A DNA stretch of 64,000 nt from Rhodoferax sp. BLA1 (lineage in GTDB: Bacteria > Pseudomonadota > Gammaproteobacteria > Burkholderiales > Burkholderiaceae_C), in the NCBI RefSeq assembly GCF_013416775.1, contig NZ_SZVI01000012.1, forward strand, positions 496,001-560,000, written 5' to 3'. Under the pieces are notes generated by a model that was not told where the DNA came from, made no database searches, and saw only the letters and a list, made by a program, of their open reading frames with translations. The position numbers and the translations under genes are program-made. How positions within the stretch are numbered: the stretch's first letter is position 1; the number at the start of each line of letters is the position of its first letter. Shown in pieces: positions 1 to 9,316 of this stretch.

Positions 1-131
1 TCAAACAGGCACAAGTCGATCACTTGAGCATGTGTTGAGAACACGGCAAAGTTGATGCCCTTCCCGTCAAAATGGGCGCCCAGCGGCCACGCTTGCCCCA
101 GTTGTGTTGCTGAGGTATTTAAGCGGTCCAT
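1..131 (-). CDS. glgX: Glycogen debranching enzyme GlgX, N-terminal fragment
   Basis: Partial gene running off the left edge; only about 43 N-terminal residues are visible. The ATG (129-131) lies inside the last codons of glgB, so the genes overlap by 13 bp. The visible peptide contains [18 protein letters not shown], the start of the carbohydrate-binding (CBM48) domain of isoamylase/GlgX-type GH13 enzymes that remove alpha-1,6 branches from phosphorylase-limited glycogen. The overlap and the order glgP, glgB, glgX argue for translational coupling in a glycogen operon. TreX is the main alternative name; the glycogen context favours GlgX. Confidence 0.8.
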   Translation of the reverse strand, partial: MDRLNTSATQLGQAWPLGAHFDGKGINFAVFSTHAQVIDLCLF

Positions 132-2299
132 TTCAGGAACACCGTGGACAGAGGGGGAACGGTCAATGTGATCGAGTTCAATTTGCCTTGCCAGGGGATG
201 GCGTCCGTCAGGTTGCCTGTGGCCAGTGTGCAGACATTGCTGCCACCGTACGCCGCCCAGTCGGTGTTCAGCAGCTCCTGGTAGCAGCCCGGTCGTGGTA
301 CACCCAGCCGGTAGTCTGTCCAGACGTTGGGGGTGAAGTTGCACAGCACCACCACAAAACTGGCTTGATCTTCCGCCCAGCGAATGAAGCTCAGCAGCGA
401 GCGCTGGTTGTCAGCGTGGTCAATCCACTCGAAGCCGGCCGGCACAAAGTCTTGCTGGTAGAGCGCCGGTGTGGCGCGATAGAGGTGGTTGAGGTCGCGC
501 ATCAGGCACTGCACGCCAGCATGCTGGGGGTTGTCCAGCAGATGCCAATCCAGGCTCTGGTCATGGTTCCACTCGCGCTCCTGCGCAAACTCACAACCCA
601 TGAACAACAGCTTTTTGCCGGGGTGGCCAAACATGTAGCCCAGAAACGCGCGTACGTTGGCAAACTGTTGCCAGCGGTCTCCCGGCATCTTGTTCAGCAG
701 GGAGCCCTTGCCGTGGACCACTTCGTCGTGCGAGATCGGCAAAACAAAGTTTTCGTTGAACGCGTAGACCAGACTGAAGGTCATCTCGCCCTGGTGGTGC
801 TGGCGGTAAATTGGATCGCGCGCCATATACGCCAGGCTGTCGTGCATCCAGCCCATGTTCCACTTGTAATGGAAACCCAGGCCACCCGCAAAGGTCGGGC
901 GTGACACAGCCGGGTAGGCGGTGGACTCTTCGGCCAAGGTAATGGCCTGTTCGCGCTCTACCCCCACCACCTCGTTCATGCGTTTCAGGAAAGAAATGGC
1001 TTCCAGGTTTTCCCGGCCACCGTAGATGTTGGGAATCCACTGGCCGTCCTGGCGGCTGTAGTCGCGGTACAACATGGACGCCACGGCGTCCACACGCAGA
1101 CCATCCACGCCAAAACGCTCCAGCCAGTACAGGGCATTGCCCACCAAAAAGTTGCGAACCTCGGTGCGGCCCAGGTTGTAGATCAGGGTGTTCCAGTCGT
1201 TGTGGAAGCCTTCACGCGGGTCGGCGTATTCGTACAAATGGGTGCCATCAAAGTTGGCCAGGCCATGGGCGTCGGTCGGGAAGTGGGCCGGAACCCAGTC
1301 CAAGATCAGGCCAATGCCAGCCTCATGGCAGCGGGTCACCAGTCGGCCAAAACCCGCAGCGTCGCCAAAACGGGCGGTGGGAGCGTACAGCCCGATCGGT
1401 TGATAACCCCAGGAGCCATCAAACGGGTGCTCGCTAACGGGCAACAGCTCCAGATGAGTGAAGCCCATGTCTTTGGCATAGGGAACCAGCGTGTCCGCGA
1501 GTTCATCCCAGTTGAGCCAGCGGTTGCCATCTTCGGTGACGCGTCGCCACGAGCCCAGATGTACCTCATAAATGCTCACTGGCGCATCCAACGCATTGGC
1601 GATTTTGCGTGCCGGGGACGGGTTCACCATCTCCGGCAATTGCCCTACAACACTGGCGGTGGCGGGGCGTAACTCCGACTGCAGCGCATACGGGTCGGCA
1701 CGTGCGGGCAGCACTTGCCCGTGTTGGGTGCGCACCTCGTATTTGTACAGCGCGCCGATATCCACGCCGGGCAGGAACAGTTCCCAGACACCACATTCGC
1801 GCCGCAAACGCATTGGGTGGCGCCGCCCATCCCAAAAATTGAAGTCTCCCACCACACTGACGCGCGATGCATTGGGCGCCCAGACGGCAAAACGGGTGCC
1901 AGAGACACCTTCCATGGTGCAGGCCTGTGCGCCCAACACCTCAAAGGGCCGCAAATGGGTGCCTTCACCCAGCAGCCAGACATCCATCTCGCCCAGTACC
2001 AAAGGAAAGCGGTAAGGGTCTTCCAGCCGACTGCTCAGGCCGCTGGCCCACTGCACCTGCAGCTGGTACGGGGCTTCGCGCCGGGCGCTGATCAGGCCTT
2101 CAAAAAAGCCATCGGCATGTAACTGTGTCAACTCGCCCAGGGCCGCGCCATCCGGGCTGAGCACGGTCACCGATTTGGCGGATGGCAGGAAGCAGCGCAC
2201 TGAAGTCTTGCCTCCTTTGCTGCGGTGTGGCCCCAAGATGGCGAAAGGGTCGCTGTGGCTGCCTCGACAAACCCGGTCGATATCGTGGGATGACAACAT
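119..2299 (-). CDS. glgB: 1,4-alpha-glucan (glycogen) branching enzyme
   Basis: 726 residues, full length for bacterial GlgB, which transfers alpha-1,4 chain segments to alpha-1,6 positions in glycogen. It has two N-terminal carbohydrate-binding modules (the second near [20 protein letters not shown]), a GH13 barrel with YEVHLGSW, the nucleophile motif [13 protein letters not shown], the acid EESTAYP and the transition-state stabiliser [11 protein letters not shown], then a C-terminal beta domain. It lies 55 bp downstream of glgP and overlaps glgX by 13 bp. The start ATG (2297-2299) has only a weak Shine-Dalgarno sequence (GAAAGA) before a run of T. Confidence 0.97.
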   Translation of the reverse strand: MLSSHDIDRVCRGSHSDPFAILGPHRSKGGKTSVRCFLPSAKSVTVLSPDGAALGELTQLHADGFFEGLISARREAPYQLQVQWASGLSSRLEDPYRFPLVLGEMDVWLLGEGTHLRPFEVLGAQACTMEGVSGTRFAVWAPNASRVSVVGDFNFWDGRRHPMRLRRECGVWELFLPGVDIGALYKYEVRTQHGQVLPARADPYALQSELRPATASVVGQLPEMVNPSPARKIANALDAPVSIYEVHLGSWRRVTEDGNRWLNWDELADTLVPYAKDMGFTHLELLPVSEHPFDGSWGYQPIGLYAPTARFGDAAGFGRLVTRCHEAGIGLILDWVPAHFPTDAHGLANFDGTHLYEYADPREGFHNDWNTLIYNLGRTEVRNFLVGNALYWLERFGVDGLRVDAVASMLYRDYSRQDGQWIPNIYGGRENLEAISFLKRMNEVVGVEREQAITLAEESTAYPAVSRPTFAGGLGFHYKWNMGWMHDSLAYMARDPIYRQHHQGEMTFSLVYAFNENFVLPISHDEVVHGKGSLLNKMPGDRWQQFANVRAFLGYMFGHPGKKLLFMGCEFAQEREWNHDQSLDWHLLDNPQHAGVQCLMRDLNHLYRATPALYQQDFVPAGFEWIDHADNQRSLLSFIRWAEDQASFVVVLCNFTPNVWTDYRLGVPRPGCYQELLNTDWAAYGGSNVCTLATGNLTDAIPWQGKLNSITLTVPPLSTVFLKWTA

Positions 2300-2344
2300 A
2301 AAAAAATCTTTCGTGAGACAGCAAGCTGTCTGGCTTTCTGATGC

Positions 2345-2370
2345 ACCAGCCCTATCAATAGGGGGCTGGT
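2345..2370 (-). promoter_or_regulatory. Stem-loop across the glgP stop codon
   Basis: ACCAGCCC (2345-2352) and GGGCTGGT (2363-2370) form a perfect 8-bp stem with a 10-base loop that spans the last codons and stop of glgP. No T-run follows, so it is more likely an mRNA-processing or stability element setting glgP:glgB ratios than a terminator. A weaker hairpin (GACAG/CTGTC near 2320-2333) follows in the same gap. Function is inferred. Confidence 0.45.
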
Positions 2371-4841
2371 GTCACGCGCCAGATTTGGCGAGCATACTCC
2401 CCAATTGTGCGGTCCGACGAGAAAACACCCATGCCCGCCACATCGGCAATCGCACGCTGGCTCCACAGCTCAGGCTGGCGGTAAACACCATCAACCTGTT
2501 GCTGTGTGGCAACATAGGACGCATAGTCTGCCAGCAGCAGGTAATGGTCACCACCCCACACCAGCGAGTTGATCAGGGCGCTGTAACGGCCCGGCTCATC
2601 GGGTGAAAACTCCCCCTCACCAATGGCATTGAGCACCGCCTTGAGTGTCGGGTTGCCCTCGTAATAATTCAGCGGGTGATAACCGGTGACACGCAGATCA
2701 CGAACCTCAGGCGTTTTCAGGCCGAAGATAAAAATGTTGTCATCACCCACGTTCTGGCGGATCTCGATGTTGGCGCCATCGTCGGTGCCAATCGTCAGTG
2801 CGCCATTGAGTGCCAACTTCATGTTGCCGGTGCCCGAGGCCTCGGTGCCTGCTGTTGAAATCTGCTCGGACAAATCAGCGCCCGGCATGATGATCTCTGC
2901 CACCGACACGCCGTAGTTCGGGATAAACACCACCTTGAGCTTGTCGCCGATACGTTCGTCATTGTTGACAGTCAAGCCCACATCGTGGATCAGGCGGATG
3001 ATGGATTTGGCCGCCACATAACTCGATGCGGCCTTGCCCGCAAAAATCACGGTGCGCGGCACCCAGGGTGCATCCGGGTTGGCCAGAATGGCTTGGTAGC
3101 GGGTCACCACGTGCAGCACGTTGAGCAACTGGCGTTTGTACTCGTGGATACGTTTGACCTGCACGTCAAACAGACTGTCAGGGCTGACCACCACGCCGGT
3201 GGTTTCTTTGATGAGATGGGCCAGGCGCACCTTGTTGTAGCGCTTGATGGCCCGGAACTGCTCTCTGAAAGCCGCATCACCCTGGTGCTCTTTGAGGCCT
3301 TGCAACTGGTTCAGATCAAGCCGCCAGCCTGAGCCCAGGCTGGCATCCAGCAGCTTGGACAGGCTTGGGTTGGCCTGGGCCAGCCAACGCCTGGGGGTCA
3401 CACCATTGGTCATGTTGGTGAAGCGGTGTGGCCACAGGGAAGCAAAGTCGGTGAAGATGGTGCGCACCAGCAACTCCGAGTGCAGCGCCGATACCCCGTT
3501 GATCTGATGGCTGCCCACCACACTCAGGTGCGCCATACGCACGCGGCGTTCACCGGTCTCGTCAATGAGCGACAGGCGTTTGAGGAACTCCTGGTCACCC
3601 GGGCGAAAACGTGCGGCCTGGTCCAGAAACTCCTTGTTGATGCGAAAAATGATTTCCAGATGACGCGGCAGCACATGCTGGATCAGCGACACCGGCCAGG
3701 TTTCCAGCGCCTCGGGCATCAAGGTGTGGTTGGTGTACGAGAAAGTTTTGCCACACAGTGCCCAGGCTTTGTCCCACAGCATGTCGTGTTCATCACACAA
3801 GATACGCATCAACTCGGCTACACCAATGGCGGGGTGGGTGTCGTTGAGGTGGATGGCAACATGTTCAGCCAGGTTGTCCAGGGTGTGGTGCTCATCCAGG
3901 TGCCGTTTGATCAGATCCTGCATGGATGCGGCGACAAAGAAATACTCCTGCTTGAGCCGCAACTCACGCCCGGCCGGGGTACTGTCATTGGGGTAGAGCA
4001 CCCACGAGATGTTCTCGTACTCGTTTTTGGCAGCCGCAGCACGTGCATAGTCGCCGGTGTTGAAGGCACCCAGGTCGATGTGGTCAGGTGCCACCGCCTT
4101 CCACAGGCGCAGGGTGCTGACTTTGTGGGTGCCGTGCCCTGGCACCACCATGTCGTAGGCCTTGGCAGCCACTTCGCCGGCATGTTTCCAGACCACCTTG
4201 CCATCCTCATGGGCCACCCAGCCACCAAAACGCACCGGGTAGGTGAGCTCGGCCCGGGGGAACTCCCAGGGGGTACCATCTTTGAGCCAGGAGTCCGGGT
4301 ACTCCACCTGGTTGCCGCCCTGAATTTCCTGGGCAAACATGCCGTATTCGTAACGAATGCCATAACCAAACGAGGGCAGGCCGAGGGTGGCCATCGAGTC
4401 GAGGAAACAGGCCGCCAGGCGACCCAGGCCGCCGTTGCCCAAGGCGGCATCGGGCTCACATCCGGTCAGGTCTTCCAGATTGTTGGCGTGTTGCAGCGCA
4501 CCGGCCGCCGCACCCTCGGTGAGATTGAGCGCGGCCAGGGCGTTGGACAGGGTGCGCCCCATCAGGAACTCCATCGACAGGTACACCACCCGTCGGGCTT
4601 TGTGTTTGCGTTCTTCCCGCTGGGTGTGCACCCAGCGCTCGGACAGTTGCGCCCGTGCCACTTGCGCCACGGCCTGCATCATCTCGCTGCTCGACGCAGC
4701 CCCGGGATCTGCGCCGACCGTGTGCAGCAAATGGCTGTTGATGTCCTTGCTGATATCGGGGCTTTGGGGTTTGGCGAGGGTGTTCAAGGGCATTCCTTTG
4801 GTGGGTTCACGAACGGGTTCGTTTGAGGGTCTATTTTGCAT
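2355..4841 (-). CDS. glgP: Glycogen/maltodextrin phosphorylase
   Basis: About 828 residues from the ATG at 4841; a GTG four codons upstream at 4853 is possible. The enzyme releases glucose-1-phosphate from alpha-1,4-glucan with pyridoxal phosphate as cofactor (GT35). Family marks are [11 protein letters not shown] near the N-terminus, [14 protein letters not shown], the maltodextrin-site region, and the pyridoxal-lysine motif [14 protein letters not shown] followed by [10 protein letters not shown] near the C-terminus. It is first in the leftward glgP–glgB–glgX set and is transcribed away from ahcY, so the 300-bp region between them carries two divergent promoters. Confidence 0.97.
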   Translation of the reverse strand: MQNRPSNEPVREPTKGMPLNTLAKPQSPDISKDINSHLLHTVGADPGAASSSEMMQAVAQVARAQLSERWVHTQREERKHKARRVVYLSMEFLMGRTLSNALAALNLTEGAAAGALQHANNLEDLTGCEPDAALGNGGLGRLAACFLDSMATLGLPSFGYGIRYEYGMFAQEIQGGNQVEYPDSWLKDGTPWEFPRAELTYPVRFGGWVAHEDGKVVWKHAGEVAAKAYDMVVPGHGTHKVSTLRLWKAVAPDHIDLGAFNTGDYARAAAAKNEYENISWVLYPNDSTPAGRELRLKQEYFFVAASMQDLIKRHLDEHHTLDNLAEHVAIHLNDTHPAIGVAELMRILCDEHDMLWDKAWALCGKTFSYTNHTLMPEALETWPVSLIQHVLPRHLEIIFRINKEFLDQAARFRPGDQEFLKRLSLIDETGERRVRMAHLSVVGSHQINGVSALHSELLVRTIFTDFASLWPHRFTNMTNGVTPRRWLAQANPSLSKLLDASLGSGWRLDLNQLQGLKEHQGDAAFREQFRAIKRYNKVRLAHLIKETTGVVVSPDSLFDVQVKRIHEYKRQLLNVLHVVTRYQAILANPDAPWVPRTVIFAGKAASSYVAAKSIIRLIHDVGLTVNNDERIGDKLKVVFIPNYGVSVAEIIMPGADLSEQISTAGTEASGTGNMKLALNGALTIGTDDGANIEIRQNVGDDNIFIFGLKTPEVRDLRVTGYHPLNYYEGNPTLKAVLNAIGEGEFSPDEPGRYSALINSLVWGGDHYLLLADYASYVATQQQVDGVYRQPELWSQRAIADVAGMGVFSSDRTIGEYARQIWRVTPAPY

Positions 4842-4949
4842 GCTGAGGATCACAAATCATGCACAGAAGTTACTGAGTGGTTACCTAGCAATTTGCCGGC
4901 CAGTTTGCGAGTCTCTGGGTGACCCTGTGGCGCTGAAGTGCCAAATACC

Positions 4950-4955
4950 TATAAT
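4950..4955 (+). promoter_or_regulatory. Consensus -10 box for ahcY
   Basis: A perfect TATAAT lies 7 bp before the first conserved base of the SAH aptamer, so transcription would begin at about 4962, the start of the riboswitch. No convincing -35 box is seen; a poor CTGTGG is 19 bp upstream. Confidence 0.65.
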
Positions 4956-4961
4956 CGCGCA

Positions 4962-5068
4962 CTTCCGAGGAGCGTTGCAGCTCACACTGATGGCTCAAAC
5001 ATCGTGCTGAGTGAGGCTCGGACCCCGCTGTTGTTTTTTGCACAGCGTTTCACAACGGCGCTCACCCA
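4962..5068 (+). ncRNA. S-adenosylhomocysteine (SAH) riboswitch
   Basis: The conserved SAH aptamer segments occur in order upstream of ahcY: CCGAGGAGCGTTGCAG (4965-4980), GAGGCTCGG in the middle and CAACGGCGCTCACC (5053-5066). GAGCG and CGCTC can pair to close the core helix. Known SAH riboswitches raise expression of SAH-recycling genes when the ligand is bound. The position directly after a consensus -10 box and before ahcY fits this class well. Confidence 0.92.
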
Positions 5069-5094
5069 CCGTTCGTGTGTGGTGAGTCTTTTTC
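5061..5094 (+). terminator. Riboswitch expression-platform terminator
   Basis: CTCACC (5061-5066) can pair with GGTGAG (5081-5086), followed at once by TCTTTTT. The 5' arm shares its CTC with the strand that closes the SAH aptamer, so aptamer folding and terminator formation exclude each other. SAH binding should therefore prevent termination, an ON switch for ahcY. The stem is short (six strong pairs plus weaker inner ones). Confidence 0.65.
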
Positions 5095-5146
5095 CCAGAT
5101 TCACTTCTCACGGCGGTGCTTGTCACCTTAACTTTTGGAGTGAACC

Positions 5147-6613
5147 ATGAGCGCTAAAAAACCTGTTGCAAGCAAACCTGCCGCCAGCAAACCTGATTAC
5201 GTGATCGCCGACATCGGCCTGGCCGCCTGGGGCCGCAAAGAACTCAACATCGCCGAGACCGAAATGCCTGGCCTGATGGCCATCCGTGAAGAGTTCGCCA
5301 AAGAGCAGCCGCTCAAAGGTGCACGCATCACCGGCAGCCTGCACATGACGATCCAGACCGCGGTGTTGATCGAAACCCTGACGGCATTGGGCGCACAAGT
5401 GCGCTGGGCCTCGTGCAATATCTTCTCGACCCAAGACCACGCCGCCGCCGCCATCGCTGCACAGGGTGTGCCGGTGTTTGCGATCAAAGGTGAAACCCTG
5501 GCCGACTACTGGGACTACACCCACCGCATTTTTGAATTCGACGGCAAAAAAGGCACAGCTGCCGAAGGCCCGAACATGATCCTCGATGACGGTGGTGATG
5601 CCACCTTGCTGATGCACCTGGGCACCAAGGCCGAGAAGAATCCCAAGCTGCTGGACAACCCCACCAGCGAAGAAGAAACCTGCTTGTACGCCGCCATCAA
5701 GGCCAAGCTCAAGCAAGACCCGACCTGGTACAGCCGCCGCCTCAAAAACATCATCGGTGTGACCGAAGAAACCACCACCGGTGTGCACCGCCTCAACGAC
5801 ATGAGCGCCAAGGGTGAACTGATGCTGCGCGCCATCAACGTGAATGACTCTGTGACCAAGAGCAAGTTTGACAACCTGTACGGTTGCCGCGAATCTCTGG
5901 TGGATGCCATCAAACGCGCCACCGACGTGATGATTGCTGGCAAGGTCGCCTGCGTGGTCGGTTATGGTGACGTGGGCAAGGGTTCCGCCCAAGCGCTGCG
6001 TGCTTTGTCGGCCCAGGTCTGGGTGGTCGAGATCGACCCGATCAACGCGCTGCAAGCCGCCATGGAAGGTTACAAGGTTGTTACCACCGAATATGCCGCT
6101 GACAAGTGCGATATTTTTGTGACCTGCACCGGCAACAAGAACGTCATCACCTACAAGCACATGGAGGCCATGAAAGACCAGGCCATCGTCTGCAACATTG
6201 GCCACTTTGACAACGAAATCGACGTGGCTTCGCTCGACAAGTGCAAGTGGGAAGAGATCAAGCCGCAGGTGGACCATGTGATCTTCCCGGCCAAGGGTAA
6301 GAAACCGTCCAAACGCATCATTCTGCTGGCCAAGGGCCGTCTGGTGAACCTGGGCTGTGGCACCGGCCACCCGAGCTTTGTCATGTCGTCCAGCTTTGCC
6401 AACCAGACCATTGCGCAGATTGAACTGTTCACCAAACCCAAGGCCTACAAGGTTGGCAAGGTGTACGTGTTGCCCAAGCTGCTCGACGAAAAAGTGGCAC
6501 GCCTGCACCTGAAAAAGGTCGGCGCGATGCTCAGCGAGCTGACCGACGAACAAGCCGCCTACATTGGCGTCGACAAAGCCGGCCCGTACAAGGCCGACAC
6601 GTATAGGTATTGA
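5147..6613 (+). CDS. ahcY: Adenosylhomocysteinase (SAH hydrolase)
   Basis: 488 residues. It reversibly hydrolyses S-adenosylhomocysteine to adenosine and homocysteine, removing the inhibitor of SAM-dependent methyltransferases. It shows [15 protein letters not shown], the NAD-binding loop [27 protein letters not shown] and the C-terminal [10 protein letters not shown]. The roughly 40-residue insertion of long bacterial/plant-type enzymes is present. The start has an appropriate Shine-Dalgarno sequence (TTTTGGAG). It is controlled by the upstream SAH riboswitch and followed by tlyA and metF, so homocysteine recycling and methyl-group supply are neighbours. Confidence 0.98.
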   Translation: MSAKKPVASKPAASKPDYVIADIGLAAWGRKELNIAETEMPGLMAIREEFAKEQPLKGARITGSLHMTIQTAVLIETLTALGAQVRWASCNIFSTQDHAAAAIAAQGVPVFAIKGETLADYWDYTHRIFEFDGKKGTAAEGPNMILDDGGDATLLMHLGTKAEKNPKLLDNPTSEEETCLYAAIKAKLKQDPTWYSRRLKNIIGVTEETTTGVHRLNDMSAKGELMLRAINVNDSVTKSKFDNLYGCRESLVDAIKRATDVMIAGKVACVVGYGDVGKGSAQALRALSAQVWVVEIDPINALQAAMEGYKVVTTEYAADKCDIFVTCTGNKNVITYKHMEAMKDQAIVCNIGHFDNEIDVASLDKCKWEEIKPQVDHVIFPAKGKKPSKRIILLAKGRLVNLGCGTGHPSFVMSSSFANQTIAQIELFTKPKAYKVGKVYVLPKLLDEKVARLHLKKVGAMLSELTDEQAAYIGVDKAGPYKADTYRY

Positions 6614-6622
6614 ACCACCCCC

Positions 6623-6692
6623 GAAGCGCCTGCGGCGCTTCCCCCTCAAGGGGGCGATACCAGCCGACCGGCGAAGCCGGTTCGACGGTATC
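6623..6692. repeat. Cluster of hairpins downstream of ahcY
   Basis: Three palindromes follow one another: GAAGCGCC/GGCGCTTC (6623-6641), CCCCCT/AGGGGG (6641-6654), and GATACC/GGTATC (6656-6692) enclosing CCGGC/GCCGG. The cluster resembles dispersed intergenic palindromes of Comamonadaceae genomes and could terminate ahcY or protect its 3' end. It lacks a clean U-tract. Confidence 0.55.
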
Positions 6693-6735
6693 CCACGGTT
6701 GAAGGGCGAGGCTGTGGTGTTTAACTTGGAGATGT

Positions 6736-7620
6736 ATGCGAATTGACCAACTGCTGGTGCAACGTGGCCTGGCCAGCACCCGATCCCAGGCCCAGCGCCT
6801 GATTTCGGGTGGGGTGCAATGGTTACACGGCGACGTGTGGCGCAAGGTCGCCAAAAACGGTGACGATGTGCCGCCAGATGCCGAGCTGCAGCTGCTGGAC
6901 GACGCCGAGGCGCGTTATGTGTCGCGCGGTGGCCTCAAGCTGGAGGCGGCGCTCAAACACGTTGGCCTGTCGGTGGCCGGCCTGCAATGCCTGGACGTGG
7001 GCCAAAGCACCGGTGGTTTCACCGACTGCCTGTTGCAACACGGCGCAAGCTTTGTGGTGGGGGTGGATGTGGGCACTGCCCAGCTGCACCCCCAGTTGCG
7101 TGCTGACCCGCGTGTGTTGTGTGTCGAGGGTGTCAATGCACGTGCACTCGATGCTTCTGATTTGGTAGCTTCTTACCAAGACAGTACGGGGGCTGAGGGG
7201 CAGTTTTATCTGGAAGACGACGACCTGGACGACGAAGCCGAGGTAGAGCGTGAACCGCATGAGGTGGACGACGACACCGCATCGGCAGAGAGCGACTTTG
7301 TGCCCGAGTTTGACCTGATCGTGGCCGACCTGTCCTTCATGTCGCAGACCCTGGTGTTGCCCGCCGTGGTGCCACTGCTCAAGGCCGGTGGCACGCTGCT
7401 GACCCTGGTCAAGCCGCAGTTTGAATTGCAACCCGGCCAGGTCGGCAAGGGCGGCATTGTCAAAGACGCCGCGATGTACGCCCTGGTCGAGCAGCGTCTG
7501 CGCGACAGCTGTGCCGAGCTGGGCCTGAGCGTGACCCACTGGTTTGATTCCCCGATAACCGGAGGCGACGGCAACCGCGAATTTTTCATCTGCGCTCGCC
7601 AGCCGGGTGCGGCTGAGTAA
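6736..7620 (+). CDS. tlyA: TlyA-family 2'-O-methyltransferase
   Basis: 294 residues. An N-terminal S4 RNA-binding domain (MRIDQLLVQRGLASTRSQAQ) is followed by a FtsJ-like Rossmann methyltransferase (CLDVGQSTGGFTDCLLQHGA; DLIVADLSFMSQTLVLP; KPQFELQPGQVGKGGIV). TlyA enzymes methylate rRNA, although many are annotated as hemolysins. A stretch of about 50 residues (~140-190), rich in Asp and Glu, splits the methyltransferase domain between the SAM-binding loop and the DLSF motif. The first part of it is encoded by a degenerate copy of a dispersed repeat (7158-7210), so the insertion seems recent and non-essential to the fold. Confidence 0.9.
   Translation: MRIDQLLVQRGLASTRSQAQRLISGGVQWLHGDVWRKVAKNGDDVPPDAELQLLDDAEARYVSRGGLKLEAALKHVGLSVAGLQCLDVGQSTGGFTDCLLQHGASFVVGVDVGTAQLHPQLRADPRVLCVEGVNARALDASDLVASYQDSTGAEGQFYLEDDDLDDEAEVEREPHEVDDDTASAESDFVPEFDLIVADLSFMSQTLVLPAVVPLLKAGGTLLTLVKPQFELQPGQVGKGGIVKDAAMYALVEQRLRDSCAELGLSVTHWFDSPITGGDGNREFFICARQPGAAE
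7158..7210 (+). repeat. Dispersed ~50-bp repeat, degenerate copy inside tlyA
   Basis: Reading TAGCT, 19 bases, then GGGCTgAGgGGC and GTTTT, it matches the copy after metF (TAGCT, 19 bases, GGGCTAGAGGC, GTTTT) with the same spacing but several substitutions. It stays open in the tlyA frame and lies where related proteins lack these residues. Confidence 0.5.
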
Positions 7621-7694
7621 CTTGAAATCTTGTGACCCGCTGCCCGCCAGGCTAGGCTGACAGCGCGGTTCACACCACTTTGTAAAGGCGTGTC

Positions 7695-8534
7695 ATGACC
7701 GCTTCTTCACGACTCCCTGTCAGCATTGAATTTTTTCCACCCAAAACCCCAGAAGGGGTGGAAAAACTGCGTCTGGTACGCCAGGCCCTGTATGCGCTGA
7801 AGCCCGAGTTTTGCTCGGTGACCTTTGGCGCGGGCGGCTCCACCCAAGAAGGCACCTTCAACACCGTGCGCGACATCCTGGCCGAGGGCGCCTCAGCCGC
7901 GTCCCACCTCTCATGTATCGGTGCCACCCGCGCCGGTGTGCGCGAACAGCTGGCCACCCTGCAAGCCATGGGTGTCAAGCGCCTGGTGGCCCTGCGCGGT
8001 GATTTGCCCAGTGGTTATGGCGCGGGCGGTGAGTTCCAGTACGCCAGCGACCTGGTGGCCTTCATCCGGGCCGAGACCGGCGACAGCTTCCACATCGAGG
8101 TGGCGGCCTACCCGGAAATCCACCCCCAGGCCAAGTCTGCCGAGAGTGACCTCCAGGCCTTTGCCAGCAAGGTGCAGGCTGGCGCCAACTCGGCCATTAC
8201 CCAGTATTTCTACAGCGCTGACGCCTACTTCCGTTTTGTCGAAGATGCCGACGCGCTGGGTGTGACGGTGCCGGTGGTGCCGGGCATCATGCCCATCACC
8301 AGCTCCACCCAACTGATGCGTTTCAGCGACGCCTGCGGCGCCGAGATCCCACGCTGGATCCGGCTGCGCCTGCAAGGTTTTGGCGACGACACCGCCTCCA
8401 TCAAAGCCTTTGGCCTGGATGTGGTGACCGACCTGTGTGAACAGCTTCGCGCCGGTGGCGCGCCATCCCTGCATTTCTACACCATGAACCAGAGTGCGGC
8501 GGTGCTGGAGATTTGTGACCGGCTGGGGCTCTGA
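7695..8534 (+). CDS. metF: 5,10-methylenetetrahydrofolate reductase
   Basis: 279 residues, normal for MetF, the FAD-dependent enzyme that makes 5-methyl-THF for methionine synthesis. It has ISIEFFPPKTPEG at the N-terminus, EFCSVTFGAGGSTQEGT, CIGATR, LVALRGDLP, FHIEVAAYPEIHPQA, SAITQYFYSADAYFRFVEDA and VPVVPGIMPITSS. It lies 74 bp after tlyA. With ahcY it forms a methyl-cycle neighbourhood common in betaproteobacteria. Confidence 0.97.
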   Translation: MTASSRLPVSIEFFPPKTPEGVEKLRLVRQALYALKPEFCSVTFGAGGSTQEGTFNTVRDILAEGASAASHLSCIGATRAGVREQLATLQAMGVKRLVALRGDLPSGYGAGGEFQYASDLVAFIRAETGDSFHIEVAAYPEIHPQAKSAESDLQAFASKVQAGANSAITQYFYSADAYFRFVEDADALGVTVPVVPGIMPITSSTQLMRFSDACGAEIPRWIRLRLQGFGDDTASIKAFGLDVVTDLCEQLRAGGAPSLHFYTMNQSAAVLEICDRLGL

Positions 8535-8537
8535 TCT

Positions 8538-8588
8538 TGTTTTGATAGCTGCTTGCCCTTGATTCATAAGGGCTAGAGGCTGTTTTGA
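8538..8588 (+). repeat. Dispersed ~50-bp repeat, copy after metF
   Basis: TTTTGATAGCT, then GCCCTT, seven bases, AAGGGC, TAGAGGC and TGTTTTGA. The CCCTT/AAGGG arms can form a stem. It starts 4 bp after the metF stop codon and is one of seven copies in the left half of the window. Confidence 0.8.
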
Positions 8589-8647
8589 CCATGACTCCCG
8601 TTCGCAGCTCACTCGCGGTTGGGCAACGGATTTGGGGCGATTGTGGT

Positions 8648-8734
8648 GGCAGGGGATGGGTTGGGGCGGCGGCCTCATACTGCCAAATGCGCAGAAATCG
8701 GCCGCCAGCCCAGCCCAACCCATCCCCTGCTGGC
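8648..8734. repeat. Large inverted repeat
   Basis: AGGGGATGGGTTGGG (8651-8665) and CCCAACCCATCCCCT (from 8715) are perfect complements; flanking GGC/GCC and internal GGCC/GGCC pairs extend the stem around a loop of about 25 bases. No T-run follows, so this is not a standard terminator. It may be a MITE or a structured RNA. Confidence 0.7.
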
Positions 8735-9223
8735 GAGCGACGGTGGTGTGCCAGCAAAAAATTGAGTGCAAGCTAAGACGTAATTGTTGGTCAGCAGCCG
8801 GAGCTGACATTCAACCATCAGTCCAGCAAGCGCATCGAGCGGACTTTTAGCACCAATTGCGGCAACTCCGTGGATCGTTTGCGAACGGTTGAGGTGTTGG
8901 CTGGGGTCAGGCAGTTGCCTGCACCCGGCACGCTGGGTTGGCCACAGGAACGGGGGCCACCGTGAGCGATGGGCAGGCGTCTGAAATCAGCCGGGGGTTT
9001 GCACGCTGTTCATGCGGCTAGCGGGGCGGGGTTGTGCGTGACACCGCCAAAGCCTTGCACATAACCCGAAAGCTGGGTCGTCTTGGTTCTATTGGGTGCT
9101 GATTTGCATGTGAACTGCGTCGCCTGCTGACAGATCCGCGCCGCTGCCCCAGTATGATCTGAATCCACAAACAGGGCCAAAGCTTTCAATCCCCTAATAC
9201 CACCGCTCACACAGGCGGTTCAG

Positions 9224-9307
9224 TCCAACATAGTTTATCTGCCGCAGGAGGTGTCTATGGTATGTGCAATCTTTGCGGCGCGGCAGATAAGCGCTGATCG
9301 TTAGACG
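9224..9307 (+). repeat. Integron attC recombination site
   Basis: The outer boxes match attC rules: R'' GTCCAAC (9224-9230, RYYYAAC) and R' GTTAGAC (9301-9307, GTTRRRY). Inside them TTATCTGCCGC (9236-9246) pairs with GCGGCAGATAA (9281-9291). Spacers on the two strands differ in length, giving the unpaired bases an integron integrase needs. The 84-bp length is within the attC range. The following gene starts 10 bp after R', as in a gene cassette. No integrase gene is visible. Confidence 0.82.
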
Positions 9308-9316
9308 TCATAGTTC

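Larger units (their letters stand above)
8535..9223. other. Gene-free region between metF and the integron cassette
   Basis: About 690 bp without a credible gene. It holds one dispersed repeat (8538-8588) and a large imperfect inverted repeat (8648-8734), then roughly 480 bp with no feature I recognise. A 66-codon leftward frame at 9010-9210 has neither a ribosome-binding site nor family resemblance. It ends at the attC site. Confidence 0.5.

Noticed and set aside
9010..9210. 66-codon leftward frame before the attC site
   Set aside because: No ribosome-binding site or family resemblance, and weak codon bias.
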